From: CAKZSB01 sp964573105
Lineage (GTDB): Bacteria > Pseudomonadota > Gammaproteobacteria > Granulosicoccales > Granulosicoccaceae
Assembly (NCBI GenBank): GCA_964573105.1
Contig: CAZNIS010000011.1
Span: 1-64,000 of the forward strand
Reading direction: 5' to 3'
Length of the DNA: 64,000 nt
Positions 51,422 to 60,021 of the stretch are shown one piece after another. Position numbers and translations under genes: made by a program. A model generated the notes under the pieces. The model worked only from the letters and a program-made list of their open reading frames with translations. It was not told the DNA's origin and made no database searches. The stretch's first letter is position 1; every line of letters starts with the position of its first letter.

Positions 51422-52691
51422 CTGCCGATTGCCATGGCACTTTTACTCCCATGCGTGTGGCCACACCCACCGCCGACTTGATGCCGTCTTCGTGAAAACC
51501 GTTGCCGCAATAGCTGCCGCAGAACCACATTCTATCGATACCCTGAATCTGATCCATTTTCGACTGCGCATCGATCGCCGCCTGCGAAAAGATCGGGTGC
51601 TGATACTCTATGCGTTCGATCACTTTTTCGTGCTCGGGCTCGTCGATCGGGTTTAGCGTGACGATGTAGGGCGTATCGCCGGGCAAATTCTGCAATAGAT
51701 TCATCCAGTAACTGACGGTCACATCCGGCCCGTCGTCACCACTGCTGGCAAGATAATTCCACGCCGACCAGACTCGCTGTCGAGCCGGCATAAGACGGGT
51801 GTCGCTGTGTAGCCAGGCGATGTTGGTCTGGTATTCGAATGCGCCCAGAATGTCGCTGTGCGAGGCCTGCGGGTTCGCAATCAATTGCAGTGCCTCATCG
51901 GCGTGACAGGCAAAAATCACCTGATCAAATGTCTGTGTGCCGTTGCGTGTTTGAACATCAACCGAATCACTGCTGGCGCGCACCGCAGTCACAGCATCGT
52001 GATGACAGTTCTCGCGACCGATATCATCGAGCAGTCGCGCGACGTAGACACGGCTGCCGCCGACGACCGATCTCCATTGCGGCCGGTTACGCAGATCCAG
52101 CAATCCGTGGTTTTCATAGAAGCGACACAAACTCAGCGCCGGGAAGCCGTCCATCGCGCTTGTCGGGCAAGACCAAATCGCCGCTGCCATGGGCAACAAA
52201 TAGCGACCAATCAGATCCCTGCCAAACCCGTGGTCACGCAAAAACTCGCCAATGGTTTGTTCGGAGCCGGTTACGAGTAGCTGCTTCGCCGCCTTGTTGA
52301 ACGCAACGATATCCAGCAGCATGCGCCAGTGACGCGGTGCAAAGAAGTTGCCACGCTGAGCAAACAGACCCGATGCCCCCGAGCCTGAATATTCGTATTG
52401 CCCGCCATCTTCTGACAGTGCAAAGCTCATCGTGGTGTCAAACCACTCGATCCCCACGTGCTCGAACAGTTCGACCAGATTGGGGTAATTTCGATCGTTG
52501 AATACGATGAAACCCGTATCCACCGGTACCGGGTCGCCGCCCGGTGCGTCTACGCAGACGGTATTGGAATGACCGCCAAAACGTGTCGGGTTGGATTCGA
52601 ACAGGGTGACAGACGCTGTGTTTCTTTGCAGCCAGGCTGAGGACAGACCGGATATGCCGCTGCCAATTACCGCAATTCTGGGTTTGTGCAA
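51408..52691 (-). CDS. FAD-dependent amine-oxidase-like oxidoreductase
   Basis: 427-residue flavoprotein. The dinucleotide fold IAVIGSGISGLSSAWLQ (~6-22) is followed by VTLFESNPTRFGGHSNTVCV (Glu and arginine-glycine-glycine-like loop) and VDTGFIVFNDRNYPNLVELF, all typical of the NAD(P)-binding proteins paired with DUF1365. GSRVYVARLLDDI and DQVIFACHADEALQLI are the later FAD-contact regions, and RMWFCGSYCGNGFHEDGI near the end is the C-terminal FAD motif. It probably desaturates or oxidises a lipid with the DUF1365 protein. The usual cyclopropane synthase gene is not adjacent here. Confidence 0.87.
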   Translation of the reverse strand: MHKPRIAVIGSGISGLSSAWLQRNTASVTLFESNPTRFGGHSNTVCVDAPGGDPVPVDTGFIVFNDRNYPNLVELFEHVGIEWFDTTMSFALSEDGGQYEYSGSGASGLFAQRGNFFAPRHWRMLLDIVAFNKAAKQLLVTGSEQTIGEFLRDHGFGRDLIGRYLLPMAAAIWSCPTSAMDGFPALSLCRFYENHGLLDLRNRPQWRSVVGGSRVYVARLLDDIGRENCHHDAVTAVRASSDSVDVQTRNGTQTFDQVIFACHADEALQLIANPQASHSDILGAFEYQTNIAWLHSDTRLMPARQRVWSAWNYLASSGDDGPDVTVSYWMNLLQNLPGDTPYIVTLNPIDEPEHEKVIERIEYQHPIFSQAAIDAQSKMDQIQGIDRMWFCGSYCGNGFHEDGIKSAVGVATRMGVKVPWQSADADA

Positions 52692-52977
52692 TGCACCACT
52701 CGCCGGATTATCGAAGGATGGGGCCGAGACTGTATGCGTTCACAACATACCCGGCGCTTTTTCAGTGGCTGTTCACAGTGCGTCTGTCGTGCACGTGGGG
52801 TAGGAGGTCGCACGGAACATACATGGGTATTTCGAGGCGGCCGGCCAGGCTACGACCGACACCGCCCACGGGTGCGACAGGCGTGCTGTAAACAACTACG
52901 CTGAGACTAGCCGGCGGCAAGTGTATACGCCGTGAAGGCAAAAAGGAGGTTACAGCGAGAGAGGAATCAGGATACCG
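52692..52977. other. Non-coding region upstream of FAD oxidoreductase
   Basis: 286 bp between galU's terminator and the oxidoreductase start; it should carry the promoter of the DUF1365/FAD pair on the minus strand. I found no -35/-10 pair of good quality and no gene. Short open frames on both strands lack ribosome sites. Confidence 0.4.
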
Positions 52978-53003
52978 CAAGGCGGTCTTGAACGACCGCC
53001 TTG
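52978..53003 (-). terminator. Hairpin terminator of galU
   Basis: Perfect 10-bp stem CAAGGCGGTC (52978-52987) and GACCGCCTTG (52994-53003) with a 6-base loop ttgaac, 17 bp beyond the galU stop. No strong T-tract follows on the minus strand, so efficiency is uncertain. Confidence 0.6.
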
Positions 53004-53019
53004 AGGCAAATTGGCACGA

Positions 53020-53934
53020 CTACCAGGAGTTGGCAGCCTGCGCGGACATCATGTCGAACGACTGGATATCCAATGTCGAAAGATACTCTCGAAATTCGGC
53101 GCCGACTTCGTCGTGCGCCAGCGCAAACTCGACCTGAGCCTGCAGATATCCCAGTTTGCTGCCACAATCGAAGCGCTTGCCTTCGAAGTTGTAGGCCAGC
53201 ACTCGCTGATTGCCCAGCAAACGGGCGATGGCGTCAGTCAGCTGAATTTCGTTGCCGGCACCGCGCTCCTGAGTCTCAAGCAGTTCGAAAAGCTTCGGTG
53301 TCAGAATGTAACGACCGACGACTGCAAGGTTAGACGGCGCCTCTGCCTGGGGCGGCTTCTCGACGATGCCGTTGACTTCGTAGATGCGGTCAGTAGAAAG
53401 CTTGGCATCGACGACACCGTAGTTCTGTACGTCTTCGGTTGGTACTTCTTCAACACCGAGCACTGAACAGTGCTGATAGTTGTAGACGTCGACCATTTGC
53501 GCCAGCACCGGCTGATTGGCAAAGCCGATCAGATCGTCGGCCAGGATGACGGCGAACGGCTCATCGCCAACCACCGGCTTGGCACACAATACCGCGTGAC
53601 CGAGTCCGAGTGCTTCCGATTGACGAATGAAAACGCAATCGACAGAGGGCGGAAGGATCTCGCGAACAATCTTGAGCATCTTGTCTTTGTTACGCTCTTC
53701 GAGTTCGCGCTCGAGTTCGTAGGCTGTGTCGAAATGATCTTCGATCGAGCGCTTGTTGCGACCGGTGACAAAAATCAGTGTCTCGATACCCGCCGCTACA
53801 GCTTCTTCAGCCGCATACTGAATCAGCGGCTTGTCGACGACCGGCAGCATCTCTTTCGGATTTGCCTTGGTCGCCGGCAAAAATCTCGTCCCCATCCCGG
53901 CTACCGGGAAAACAGCCTTTTTTATTTGTTTCAT
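53020..53934 (-). CDS. galU: UTP-glucose-1-phosphate uridylyltransferase
   Basis: Makes UDP-glucose from UTP and glucose 1-phosphate for envelope polysaccharides and galactose metabolism. 304 residues, usual length. Motifs: KAVFPVAGMGTRFLPATKAN (nucleotide loop), KEMLPVVDKPLIQYAAEEA, FVTGRNKRSIEDHFD, ILADDLIGF and the late EGKRFDCGSKLGYLQA. ATG 53934. It follows alr by ~310 bp of non-coding sequence and ends in a hairpin. A single-gene unit. Confidence 0.97.
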   Translation of the reverse strand: MKQIKKAVFPVAGMGTRFLPATKANPKEMLPVVDKPLIQYAAEEAVAAGIETLIFVTGRNKRSIEDHFDTAYELERELEERNKDKMLKIVREILPPSVDCVFIRQSEALGLGHAVLCAKPVVGDEPFAVILADDLIGFANQPVLAQMVDVYNYQHCSVLGVEEVPTEDVQNYGVVDAKLSTDRIYEVNGIVEKPPQAEAPSNLAVVGRYILTPKLFELLETQERGAGNEIQLTDAIARLLGNQRVLAYNFEGKRFDCGSKLGYLQAQVEFALAHDEVGAEFREYLSTLDIQSFDMMSAQAANSW

Positions 53935-54244
53935 TATAGTTAAGGTTCCATTACCGAATATTTCCGCCCAAATGACATGTCGAGCCGGGGACCTTTATCC
54001 AGATCCGTCGCGCTGCGGACACCCGCCTGGCCTCGAATAACAGCGCCTCCAGTTGAATACAGAGATAACTCTGCACGATTGTCGGCAAGTGCTCCGATGT
54101 ACCACATGGCCAACTGTAGCGGCGACCGAGCGCATTTCTTTCGAGTCATTAAAACAGCATTTTGCGCCAGTTCCGAAAACCTGGAACCGTGACAGCATGA
54201 CTTTTCCAGCAAAACACCTGGCACCGCACCATTAAGCTGACTTA
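53935..54244. other. Non-coding region between alr and galU
   Basis: 310 bp on the minus strand between two genes of the same direction. It should hold the galU promoter. AT-rich parts occur near 53938-53970 (tataatagt-like, minus strand) but no -35 partner is clear. A 125-codon frame covers 53940-54317 and overlaps alr; nothing in it resembles a known protein. Confidence 0.4.
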
Positions 54245-55438
54245 TCATCTGCCTGGTAACCAAGTTCGTTTCCCTCGGATTGTACACAATAGCTCGTAGG
54301 GGATCATACCTACGCATTCAGCCAGCATTTCAACCGGCAGCTCGTCACTACCCCACAGCACCGCAGTCTCGCCGGGCATAACTGGACGTTCCAGCGCACT
54401 GATGTCGACCGCGATCGAATCCATCGACACCCGCCCGACCAGCGGACACGTTTGCCCTGCAATCTGAACCGGCGTTCCGTTGCAGGCTGCACGCGGATAG
54501 CCGTCTCCGTAGCCGATCCCCACCAGTGCGACCCGCATATCGGCCGGGCAGACGTAGGTCGCGCCATAGCCTATGCTCTGTCCACGCTGGTGGTCTCGCA
54601 CCGCGATGACCGGCGCCTCTACCCGCATAGCGGCACGCAAGCCCAGATCAGCGGCCGTTTGCCCGACGATCGGGCTCGCCCCATAGAGCATTAAGCCCGG
54701 GCGGACCCAGTCGAACGCGGCATCACCGCGACTCAACACTGCGGCAGAGTTTGCCACTGAACGCTGCGGCGCAACAGACCAACACGCTGTGGCGTGCGTG
54801 AAGTTTTGTAACTGCTGGCAGTTCATGGGATGGGCGGGTTCATCGGCACAGGCAAGATGAGTCAACAGACCGGCCAAGCGGATATTGGCCGCATCGAGTC
54901 GCGCCCGCACCGCTTCGAGTTCATCGATGCAAAAACCCAGTCGCCCCATGCCAGTGTCGAGCTTCAGCCAGCAACATCGCTGCGTTGTGTCCAGCTGCGT
55001 GAGCATATCGATTTGCTCTACGCTGTGGACCACCACAGACAGTTCACTGGCGAGGCACGCCCGCAGCTCGGCCGTGCTCTGCGCACCTTGCAATACCAGA
55101 ATGTCGCCAGCCTTGCGGTGGAGGCGAATGGCTTGCCCTTCGGCCACCGTCACAACTGCGATACCGTCGGCGCTCGTTAGTGCGGGCAATATCTCGACTG
55201 CACCGTGTCCGTAAGCGTCTGCTTTGACGACAGCGAAGATGCGCGCATCGCCGACTCGCTGCCGGCAACGCGACAGGTTGTGGGCAATCGCGCCCAGGCT
55301 GATGGTGATACGAGCGTTGCGATCGGGGCGGTCGCAGTCCACGTCAGCGCACAGTCTCTGTTGCAAGCGTGAAGAAACACCGGCAAAGCCAGCTGGATAA
55401 CACAGGCGTCGGAAGTACCACGGTTGCGCTGCAACCAT
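54245..55438 (-). CDS. alr: Alanine racemase
   Basis: PLP enzyme that makes D-alanine for peptidoglycan. The catalytic core begins ARITISLGAIAHNLSRCR. The Schiff-base lysine is in FAVVKADAYGHGAVEI, the second catalytic tyrosine in GYGATYVCPADMRVALVGIGYGDGYPR (part: SIGYGATYVCPADM), with RPGLMLYGASPI and VSMDSIAVDIS typical. From ATG 55438 the product is 397 residues, with ~43 unusual residues before the core; a GTG at 55342 would give a 365-residue protein of normal length, so that start is quite possible. Located 30 bp downstream of dnaB, as in other gammaproteobacteria. Confidence 0.92.
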   Translation of the reverse strand: MVAAQPWYFRRLCYPAGFAGVSSRLQQRLCADVDCDRPDRNARITISLGAIAHNLSRCRQRVGDARIFAVVKADAYGHGAVEILPALTSADGIAVVTVAEGQAIRLHRKAGDILVLQGAQSTAELRACLASELSVVVHSVEQIDMLTQLDTTQRCCWLKLDTGMGRLGFCIDELEAVRARLDAANIRLAGLLTHLACADEPAHPMNCQQLQNFTHATACWSVAPQRSVANSAAVLSRGDAAFDWVRPGLMLYGASPIVGQTAADLGLRAAMRVEAPVIAVRDHQRGQSIGYGATYVCPADMRVALVGIGYGDGYPRAACNGTPVQIAGQTCPLVGRVSMDSIAVDISALERPVMPGETAVLWGSDELPVEMLAECVGMIPYELLCTIRGKRTWLPGR

Positions 55439-55468
55439 ATCGCGGAAGGGTCACCATCGTCTGCCCGA

Positions 55469-56869
55469 TTAGAAATCTGCCATGCCGAAATTGTCCGGCG
55501 CGTAGTTATCGAAACGGGTCCACTGTCCGTTGAAAGTCAGTCTGACCATGCCGGTCGGACCGTTACGCTGTTTGCGAATCAGGATTTCTGCGGTGCCCTT
55601 GTCCGGTGAATCCTCGTTGTAGACTTCGTCGCGATAGACGAACGCGATGACGTCAGCATCCTGCTCGATCGCACCCGATTCACGCAGGTCTGACATCACC
55701 GGGCGCCTGTCGGGTCGCGATTCCAGACTGCGATTAAGCTGCGATAACGCAATCACCGGTACCGACAGCTCTTTGGCGAGCGCTTTGAGCGAGCGCGATA
55801 TCTCGGAGATTTCGTTGGTGCGGTTTTCGGCCTTGTTGCCGGTTTGCATTAACTGCAGGTAGTCGATCACCACCAGCGCGATGCCTTTCTGCTCACGCGC
55901 CAGACGGCGACAGCGCGCGCGAATCTCGGTGGGCGAGAGAGCCGGCGTCTCGTCGATAAAGATGCGGCTGTGCTTGTGCAGTATTTGTGTGGCCGAGGTG
56001 ATACGCGCCCAGTCGGCATCGTTGAGTTGACCGCTGCGAACCCGATTGAGTTCGATCTTGCTCAACGACGAAATCATCCGCATGCAAAGCTGCTCGCCGG
56101 GCATCTCCATACTGAAGATCGCCACCGGCAAATCCTGATTCAGCGCGACGTTCTCGGCGATATTCATCGAGAACGACGTCTTGCCCATCGACGGGCGTCC
56201 AGCGACGATGATCAGGTCAGATCGTTGCAGGCCGTTGGTTTTATCGTCGAGGTCTTTGTAGCCGGTGGATATGCCGGTCAGGGCTGAACCGCTCTGCCCC
56301 AGTTCTTCGAGTTTCTCTTTGGTCAGCTCCATGATCTCGCTGACACGCGTCAAACCCGTGGTCGAGCGACTGGTCTGATCGGCAATCGCAAACATCTTGG
56401 ATTCAGCAGTATCGAGGATATCGGCCACCGGCTTGCCTTCGGGGCGGAACGCTTCATCGGCGATTTCGGTGCAGGTTGAGATCAGCTGTCGCAAGACTGA
56501 CCGCGCGCGCACGATATCGGCGTAGGCACCTACGTTGGTGGCGCTGGGCGTGTGCTCGGCCAGCTCGACCAGATAGGACAGGCCGCCGGTCTCGTCGAGA
56601 TCACCGGCGCTTTCAAGGCGTTCGGATATGGTGACCGCGTCGCGCGGCGAATTGGCCTCAGCCAGCGCCTGGATCGCGCGAAAAATCAGCTGATGATCGT
56701 GTCGGTAGAAGTCTACTTCGCCGACTTTGTCCGCGACCTTGTCCCAGGCTTCATCGCCGAGCATCAGCCCGCCGAGTACAGCCCGTTCCGCCTCGATTGA
56801 GTGCGGTGGCTGCCGAATGGAGTCTGGTTCGAACGCTGTTGGAGAGGAAAGTGCCAAGCGGCCCCGCAA
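55469..56869 (-). CDS. dnaB: Replicative DNA helicase DnaB
   Basis: Hexameric helicase at the replication fork. N-terminal domain (PPHSIEAERAVLGGLMLGDEAW), linker, then the RecA-like core: Walker A VAGRPSMGKTSFSMNIAEN (~205-222), Walker B LVVIDYLQLM, ALSQLNRSLESRPDRRP and the conserved SGAIEQDADVIAFVYRDE. 466 residues, normal. The 5' end is unclear: no ATG is in frame near it. A TTG at 56869 or 56857 or another rare start must be used, none with a strong ribosome site. It lies between rplI and alr. The 164-bp gap to rplI contains a bulged hairpin near 56989-57017. Confidence 0.95.
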   Translation of the reverse strand: MRGRLALSSPTAFEPDSIRQPPHSIEAERAVLGGLMLGDEAWDKVADKVGEVDFYRHDHQLIFRAIQALAEANSPRDAVTISERLESAGDLDETGGLSYLVELAEHTPSATNVGAYADIVRARSVLRQLISTCTEIADEAFRPEGKPVADILDTAESKMFAIADQTSRSTTGLTRVSEIMELTKEKLEELGQSGSALTGISTGYKDLDDKTNGLQRSDLIIVAGRPSMGKTSFSMNIAENVALNQDLPVAIFSMEMPGEQLCMRMISSLSKIELNRVRSGQLNDADWARITSATQILHKHSRIFIDETPALSPTEIRARCRRLAREQKGIALVVIDYLQLMQTGNKAENRTNEISEISRSLKALAKELSVPVIALSQLNRSLESRPDRRPVMSDLRESGAIEQDADVIAFVYRDEVYNEDSPDKGTAEILIRKQRNGPTGMVRLTFNGQWTRFDNYAPDNFGMADF

Positions 56870-57033
56870 AATATGTTTCGCCGGCCGGCGTATCAGGGTT
56901 ACGACTATCCAGCGACCGGATTGATGGATATGGGGCGCCGCGAGGGCGACGCCAGGTCGCTTACTTTACAATAATTGGCCGCGTGACACCCGGATGCAAT
57001 CAGCTGCAACCCGGGCGATGCTCACGGCGTTGA

Positions 57034-57486
57034 CTACTCGGCTTCGGGCTCGACATTGACCGTGACAGTCACGTCGATCTCGGCGTGAATGTGCAGCGAC
57101 AGCTCGTGCTCGCCCAATGCACGCAGCGGTCCATCAGGCAGGCGAACCTCGCGCTTTTCAACTTCCTTGCCGGCCGCTACAAACGCCTGGGCGATTTCAT
57201 CGGTACCGACCGATCCAAACAGCTTGCCTTCATTACCGGCACGCGCGTAGACCGTAACGGCGGCGCCTTCGAGTTCGCCGGCGCGACGCTGCGCTGCGGC
57301 GAGCTGATCGGATTGCTGTTTTTCAAACTCCGCACGGCGTTGTTCAAAATCGGCAATGTTGTCCGGTGTAGCCAGACGCGCCTTGCCAGCCGGCAGCAGA
57401 TAGTTGCGTGCAAACCCCGGCTTAACCACGACCAGATCGCCCAGGTTGCCGACGTTGTTGATTTTTTCGAGCAATATGACTTGCAT
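57034..57486 (-). CDS. rplI: 50S ribosomal protein L9
   Basis: 150-residue L9. The N-terminal RNA-binding domain MQVILLEKINNVGNLGDLVVVKPGFARNYLLP (begin quoted: MQVILLEKINNVGNLGD) is textbook, followed by a long central helix (DFEQRRAEFEKQQSDQLAAA) and the C-terminal domain with GKLFGSVGTDEIAQAF. Last ribosomal gene of the rpsF-rpsR-DUF2232-rplI operon, 27 bp after the membrane-protein gene. Confidence 0.98.
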   Translation of the reverse strand: MQVILLEKINNVGNLGDLVVVKPGFARNYLLPAGKARLATPDNIADFEQRRAEFEKQQSDQLAAAQRRAGELEGAAVTVYARAGNEGKLFGSVGTDEIAQAFVAAGKEVEKREVRLPDGPLRALGEHELSLHIHAEIDVTVTVNVEPEAE

Positions 57487-57513
57487 GATTGAGTACCTGT
57501 ATTTAACCAGCCG

Positions 57514-58419
57514 TCAGGCGGTCTTGATAAATCTTTGTCTGAAGTTGATCCACGCGTCGGCGATGCCTACGAGCCCTATCGCCAACACCGCTTCCACTTT
57601 GATCAAACCGATAATGTAAATGAGTACCAGCCAGCCGACCGACAGCCCTTTGCCGGCAACCAGCGCATGGATCACCGCCATTCCCTGAAAGGCAAAGACG
57701 GCAATCACCACGATGGCAATCGTCTTGGCGATCGGCAGCTGCAAAAACATGGCGACCGCCAGCACCACCGCTCCCGCAATGCTCATGGTCTTGCCGTAGC
57801 GCAGTGCGTGAAATTCTTTCTGTAAGCCGCCCGGGTTGAACAGGCGGGCCTGCCAGCCGCGCGCGAGCAAAACGCTAAAAGCCGCCATCAGGAACAGCAT
57901 CGAACAATAGATGCCGGTCATGTATTCACTGGTTTTGGCGAGAAACTCCTGCCAGACCTCTTCGTTGCCTCCCAGCTGCAGCTGTTCGCTTACCTCTGCG
58001 TTGTTGAACAGCGCGCTAAAGAACGCACGCCACTCGGCTGCCGGATCGGCGATTGCCATATGGACCGCAATCGCTGCGAGAATTGCGAGCGACGCGCCAC
58101 TGAGCATAGCCAGACTGAGAGTGACCGTGTGCCTAAGCACCGCGGCCATCACCAGCGCCGGCACCCAGCAAGAGACTGCCACGACCAGTGGAGCCAGGGG
58201 CCCGATACCGGAGAGCCTTGCAATCAGCGCGGCGACCGCCAGTCCGAGCAACGCGACCACAGCACCATCGCGCGGCCCTTTCCTGAGCCATACCAGCGCG
58301 ACAACTGCCCCGCTGAACACCACCAGCGGCGGGATCATCATTGACAGCAGCAGCGTGCTGGAGGCGACCAGCGCACCTTGCGCCGGACCGCGAACCGCAT
58401 ACCCTGCAAGCCCAAACAT
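57514..58419 (-). CDS. DUF2232-type membrane protein
   Basis: 301-residue integral membrane protein with about eight hydrophobic helices (for example GALVASSTLLLSMMIPPLVV; IAGAVVLAVAMFLQLPIAKTI; GWLVLIYIIGLIKVEAVLAIG) and a polar loop in the middle (WRAFFSALFNNAEVSEQLQLGG). A protein of this class sits between rpsR and rplI in many gammaproteobacteria, which is the main support for the call. Function unknown. ATG 58419, 38 bp after the rpsR stop. Confidence 0.8.
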   Translation of the reverse strand: MFGLAGYAVRGPAQGALVASSTLLLSMMIPPLVVFSGAVVALVWLRKGPRDGAVVALLGLAVAALIARLSGIGPLAPLVVAVSCWVPALVMAAVLRHTVTLSLAMLSGASLAILAAIAVHMAIADPAAEWRAFFSALFNNAEVSEQLQLGGNEEVWQEFLAKTSEYMTGIYCSMLFLMAAFSVLLARGWQARLFNPGGLQKEFHALRYGKTMSIAGAVVLAVAMFLQLPIAKTIAIVVIAVFAFQGMAVIHALVAGKGLSVGWLVLIYIIGLIKVEAVLAIGLVGIADAWINFRQRFIKTA

Positions 58420-58457
58420 GTCCGGGTCCCTAGGCGATGGCTATGGCGAGTTAAACG

Positions 58458-58682
58458 TTAGTGGTGATCGCTGTAAGGCAGCAGCGCCAAAAAGCGCGCA
58501 CGCTTGACCGCTGAGGCGAGCTGACGCTGGTAGCGCGCACTGGTGCCGGTGATACGGCTTGGCACGATCTTGCCGGTCTCGGTGACGTACGCCTTTAGCA
58601 GCTCGAGATCCTTGTAATCGATATGCTCGATGTTCTCGGCGGTGAAACGGCAGTATTTCTTGCGTCTGAAAAAGCGTGACAT
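58458..58682 (-). CDS. rpsR: 30S ribosomal protein S18
   Basis: 74 residues, complete: MSRFFRRKKYCRFTAENIEH, IDYKDLELLKAYVTETGKIV and PSRITGTSARYQRQLASAVKRARFLALLPY (part: RYQRQLASAVKRARFLALL) are the standard S18 sequence. Binds the 30S platform together with S6. Starts 5 bp after the rpsF stop, so the two are translated together. Confidence 0.98.
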   Translation of the reverse strand: MSRFFRRKKYCRFTAENIEHIDYKDLELLKAYVTETGKIVPSRITGTSARYQRQLASAVKRARFLALLPYSDHH

Positions 58683-58687
58683 GGCGG

Positions 58688-59134
58688 TTATTCCTCTGCT
58701 GCAGCGGGCGCGGGCGCGTCAGTGTTGTCGGATGCGACGGGCGCGTCGTCGCGCGATCCACCACGGTTGCGACTGCCACCGTCACGATCGCGATCGCGGC
58801 GCGGCGCCTCGTCTTCCTCTTTCTTGAGCAGGGGGGATTCGGCAGTGATAGCCGCTTTGACTTTCATCACCATGTGGCGAATGACTGCATCGTTGAAGCG
58901 AAAGGCGCTGGTCAGTTCTTCGAGTGCGTCGAGTTCGCATTCGATGTTCATCAGCACGTAGTGAGCCTTGTAGACCTTGTTGATCGGATAGGCGAGCTGA
59001 CGACGACCCCAGTCTTCTTCACGGTGGACCATGCCGCCACTGTTGTCGATGATGCCGCGGTAGCGTTCTACCATGGCCGGTACCTGTTCGCTCTGGTCAG
59101 GGTGAACCAGAAACACTATTTCGTAGTGTCGCAT
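58688..59134 (-). CDS. rpsF: 30S ribosomal protein S6
   Basis: 148-residue S6, slightly longer than the ~131-135 usual because of an Arg/Asp/Pro/Ala-rich tail (RRDRDRDGGSRNRGGS... ending AEE). The folded part begins MRHYEIVFLVHPDQSEQVPAM and includes GGMVHREEDWGRRQLAYPI and HYVLMNIECELDALEELTSA. AGGAG lies 8 bases before the ATG at 59134. First gene of the rpsF-rpsR-DUF2232-rplI operon, behind a strong promoter and a leader hairpin. Confidence 0.97.
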   Translation of the reverse strand: MRHYEIVFLVHPDQSEQVPAMVERYRGIIDNSGGMVHREEDWGRRQLAYPINKVYKAHYVLMNIECELDALEELTSAFRFNDAVIRHMVMKVKAAITAESPLLKKEEDEAPRRDRDRDGGSRNRGGSRDDAPVASDNTDAPAPAAAEE

Positions 59135-59151
59135 ACTAGCTCCTGTGGAAT

Positions 59152-59178
59152 TTGCCCGGGCACATCGACCCTGGACAA
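59152..59178 (-). promoter_or_regulatory. Leader hairpin before rpsF, candidate S6:S18 autoregulatory site
   Basis: In the minus-strand transcript TTGTCC-A-GGG and CCC-GGGCAA pair around an 8-base loop, with a bulged A. It starts ~36 nt after the predicted start and ends 18 nt before the rpsF ATG. The S6:S18 complex is known to bind such a leader hairpin and repress its own operon in many bacteria; here the link is by position and form only. Confidence 0.5.
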
Positions 59179-59219
59179 GGAGTGGATTGGATTCGTCATC
59201 ACGACGAGGTTAACCGCCG

Positions 59220-59248
59220 ACTATAGCAGACAAAATCTACACCATCAA
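59220..59248 (-). promoter_or_regulatory. Predicted sigma-70 promoter of rpsF operon
   Basis: Minus strand: TTGATG (59243-59248), 17-bp spacer, TATAGT (59220-59225; 5/6). Predicted start near 59213, giving an ~80-nt leader to rpsF. It lies only 27 bp beyond the rlmB stop at 59275. Confidence 0.7.
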
Positions 59249-59274
59249 ACAATCAAGGCGTGCGTCGCGTCCGT

Positions 59275-60021
59275 TTACACCGCCCGGTTTCGCTGCCGTA
59301 CCACTTCGAACAGACAGACCCCCGCGGCGACGGAAACGTTCAGGCTGGACACCGCGCCCGCCATCGGAATACCGATCAGCACATCACAGTGCTGGCGCGT
59401 CAATCTGCGCAGGCCGCTGCCCTCCGCGCCCATGACCAGAGCCACCGGTCCGCGATAGTCGGGCTGGGTATACGGCTCGCTCGCTTCATCGGCCGCGCCG
59501 TAGATCCAGTAACCCAGATCCTTGAGTTCAGCCAGTGTGCGAGCGAGATTGGTGACCGGACAAAACGGCACAGTGTCGGCTGCACCACTGGCCACTTTTC
59601 TCACCACCGGGGTAATGCTGGCACTGTTGTCCTTTGGACTGATGACCGCATCGACGCCGGCGGCATCGGCGCTGCGCAAAAGCGCCCCCAGATTGTGCGG
59701 ATCGGTCACACCATCGAGCACCAGCACAAAGCCGGGGCGATCCAGCGCTGCGAGCAGCTGTTGCATCTGCGTTTCCGAAATCGGTTCGACCGGCCGGCAA
59801 ATCGCGACCACCCCCTGATGACGTATCTGCGGAAACTGCCGATCCAGCTCGCGGGCATCCAGGCGTTCGGCGGCGATGCCCTCACGCGCGGCGATTTTCA
59901 ATATTGATTGCAGACGTTTTTCATTGCGACTTTGCGCCAGCACCAGTTTCTGCACGCTGGCCGGTGCGCGTTGCAAAATCGATTCAACGGCGTGAATGCC
60001 GCCAAGCGACTCGCTGGCCAC
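59275..60021 (-). CDS. rlmB: 23S rRNA (guanosine-2'-O-)-methyltransferase RlmB
   Basis: SpoU-family (SPOUT) methyltransferase that methylates Gm2251 of 23S rRNA. 248 residues. N-terminal substrate-binding part begins ESLGGIHAVESILQRAPASV; the knotted SAM domain has DPHNLGALLRSADAAGVDAV, VMGAEGSGLRRLTRQHCD and IPMAGAVSSLNVSVAAGVCL. The start is GTG at 60021, and its G is also the last base of the rnr stop TAG, so the two genes overlap by one base and are coupled. Confidence 0.95.
   Translation of the reverse strand: MASESLGGIHAVESILQRAPASVQKLVLAQSRNEKRLQSILKIAAREGIAAERLDARELDRQFPQIRHQGVVAICRPVEPISETQMQQLLAALDRPGFVLVLDGVTDPHNLGALLRSADAAGVDAVISPKDNSASITPVVRKVASGAADTVPFCPVTNLARTLAELKDLGYWIYGAADEASEPYTQPDYRGPVALVMGAEGSGLRRLTRQHCDVLIGIPMAGAVSSLNVSVAAGVCLFEVVRQRNRAV

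Noticed and set aside
53940..54317. 125-codon minus-strand frame between alr and galU
   Set aside because: It overlaps the alr 3' end by 73 bp, has no ribosome site and shows no known pattern.
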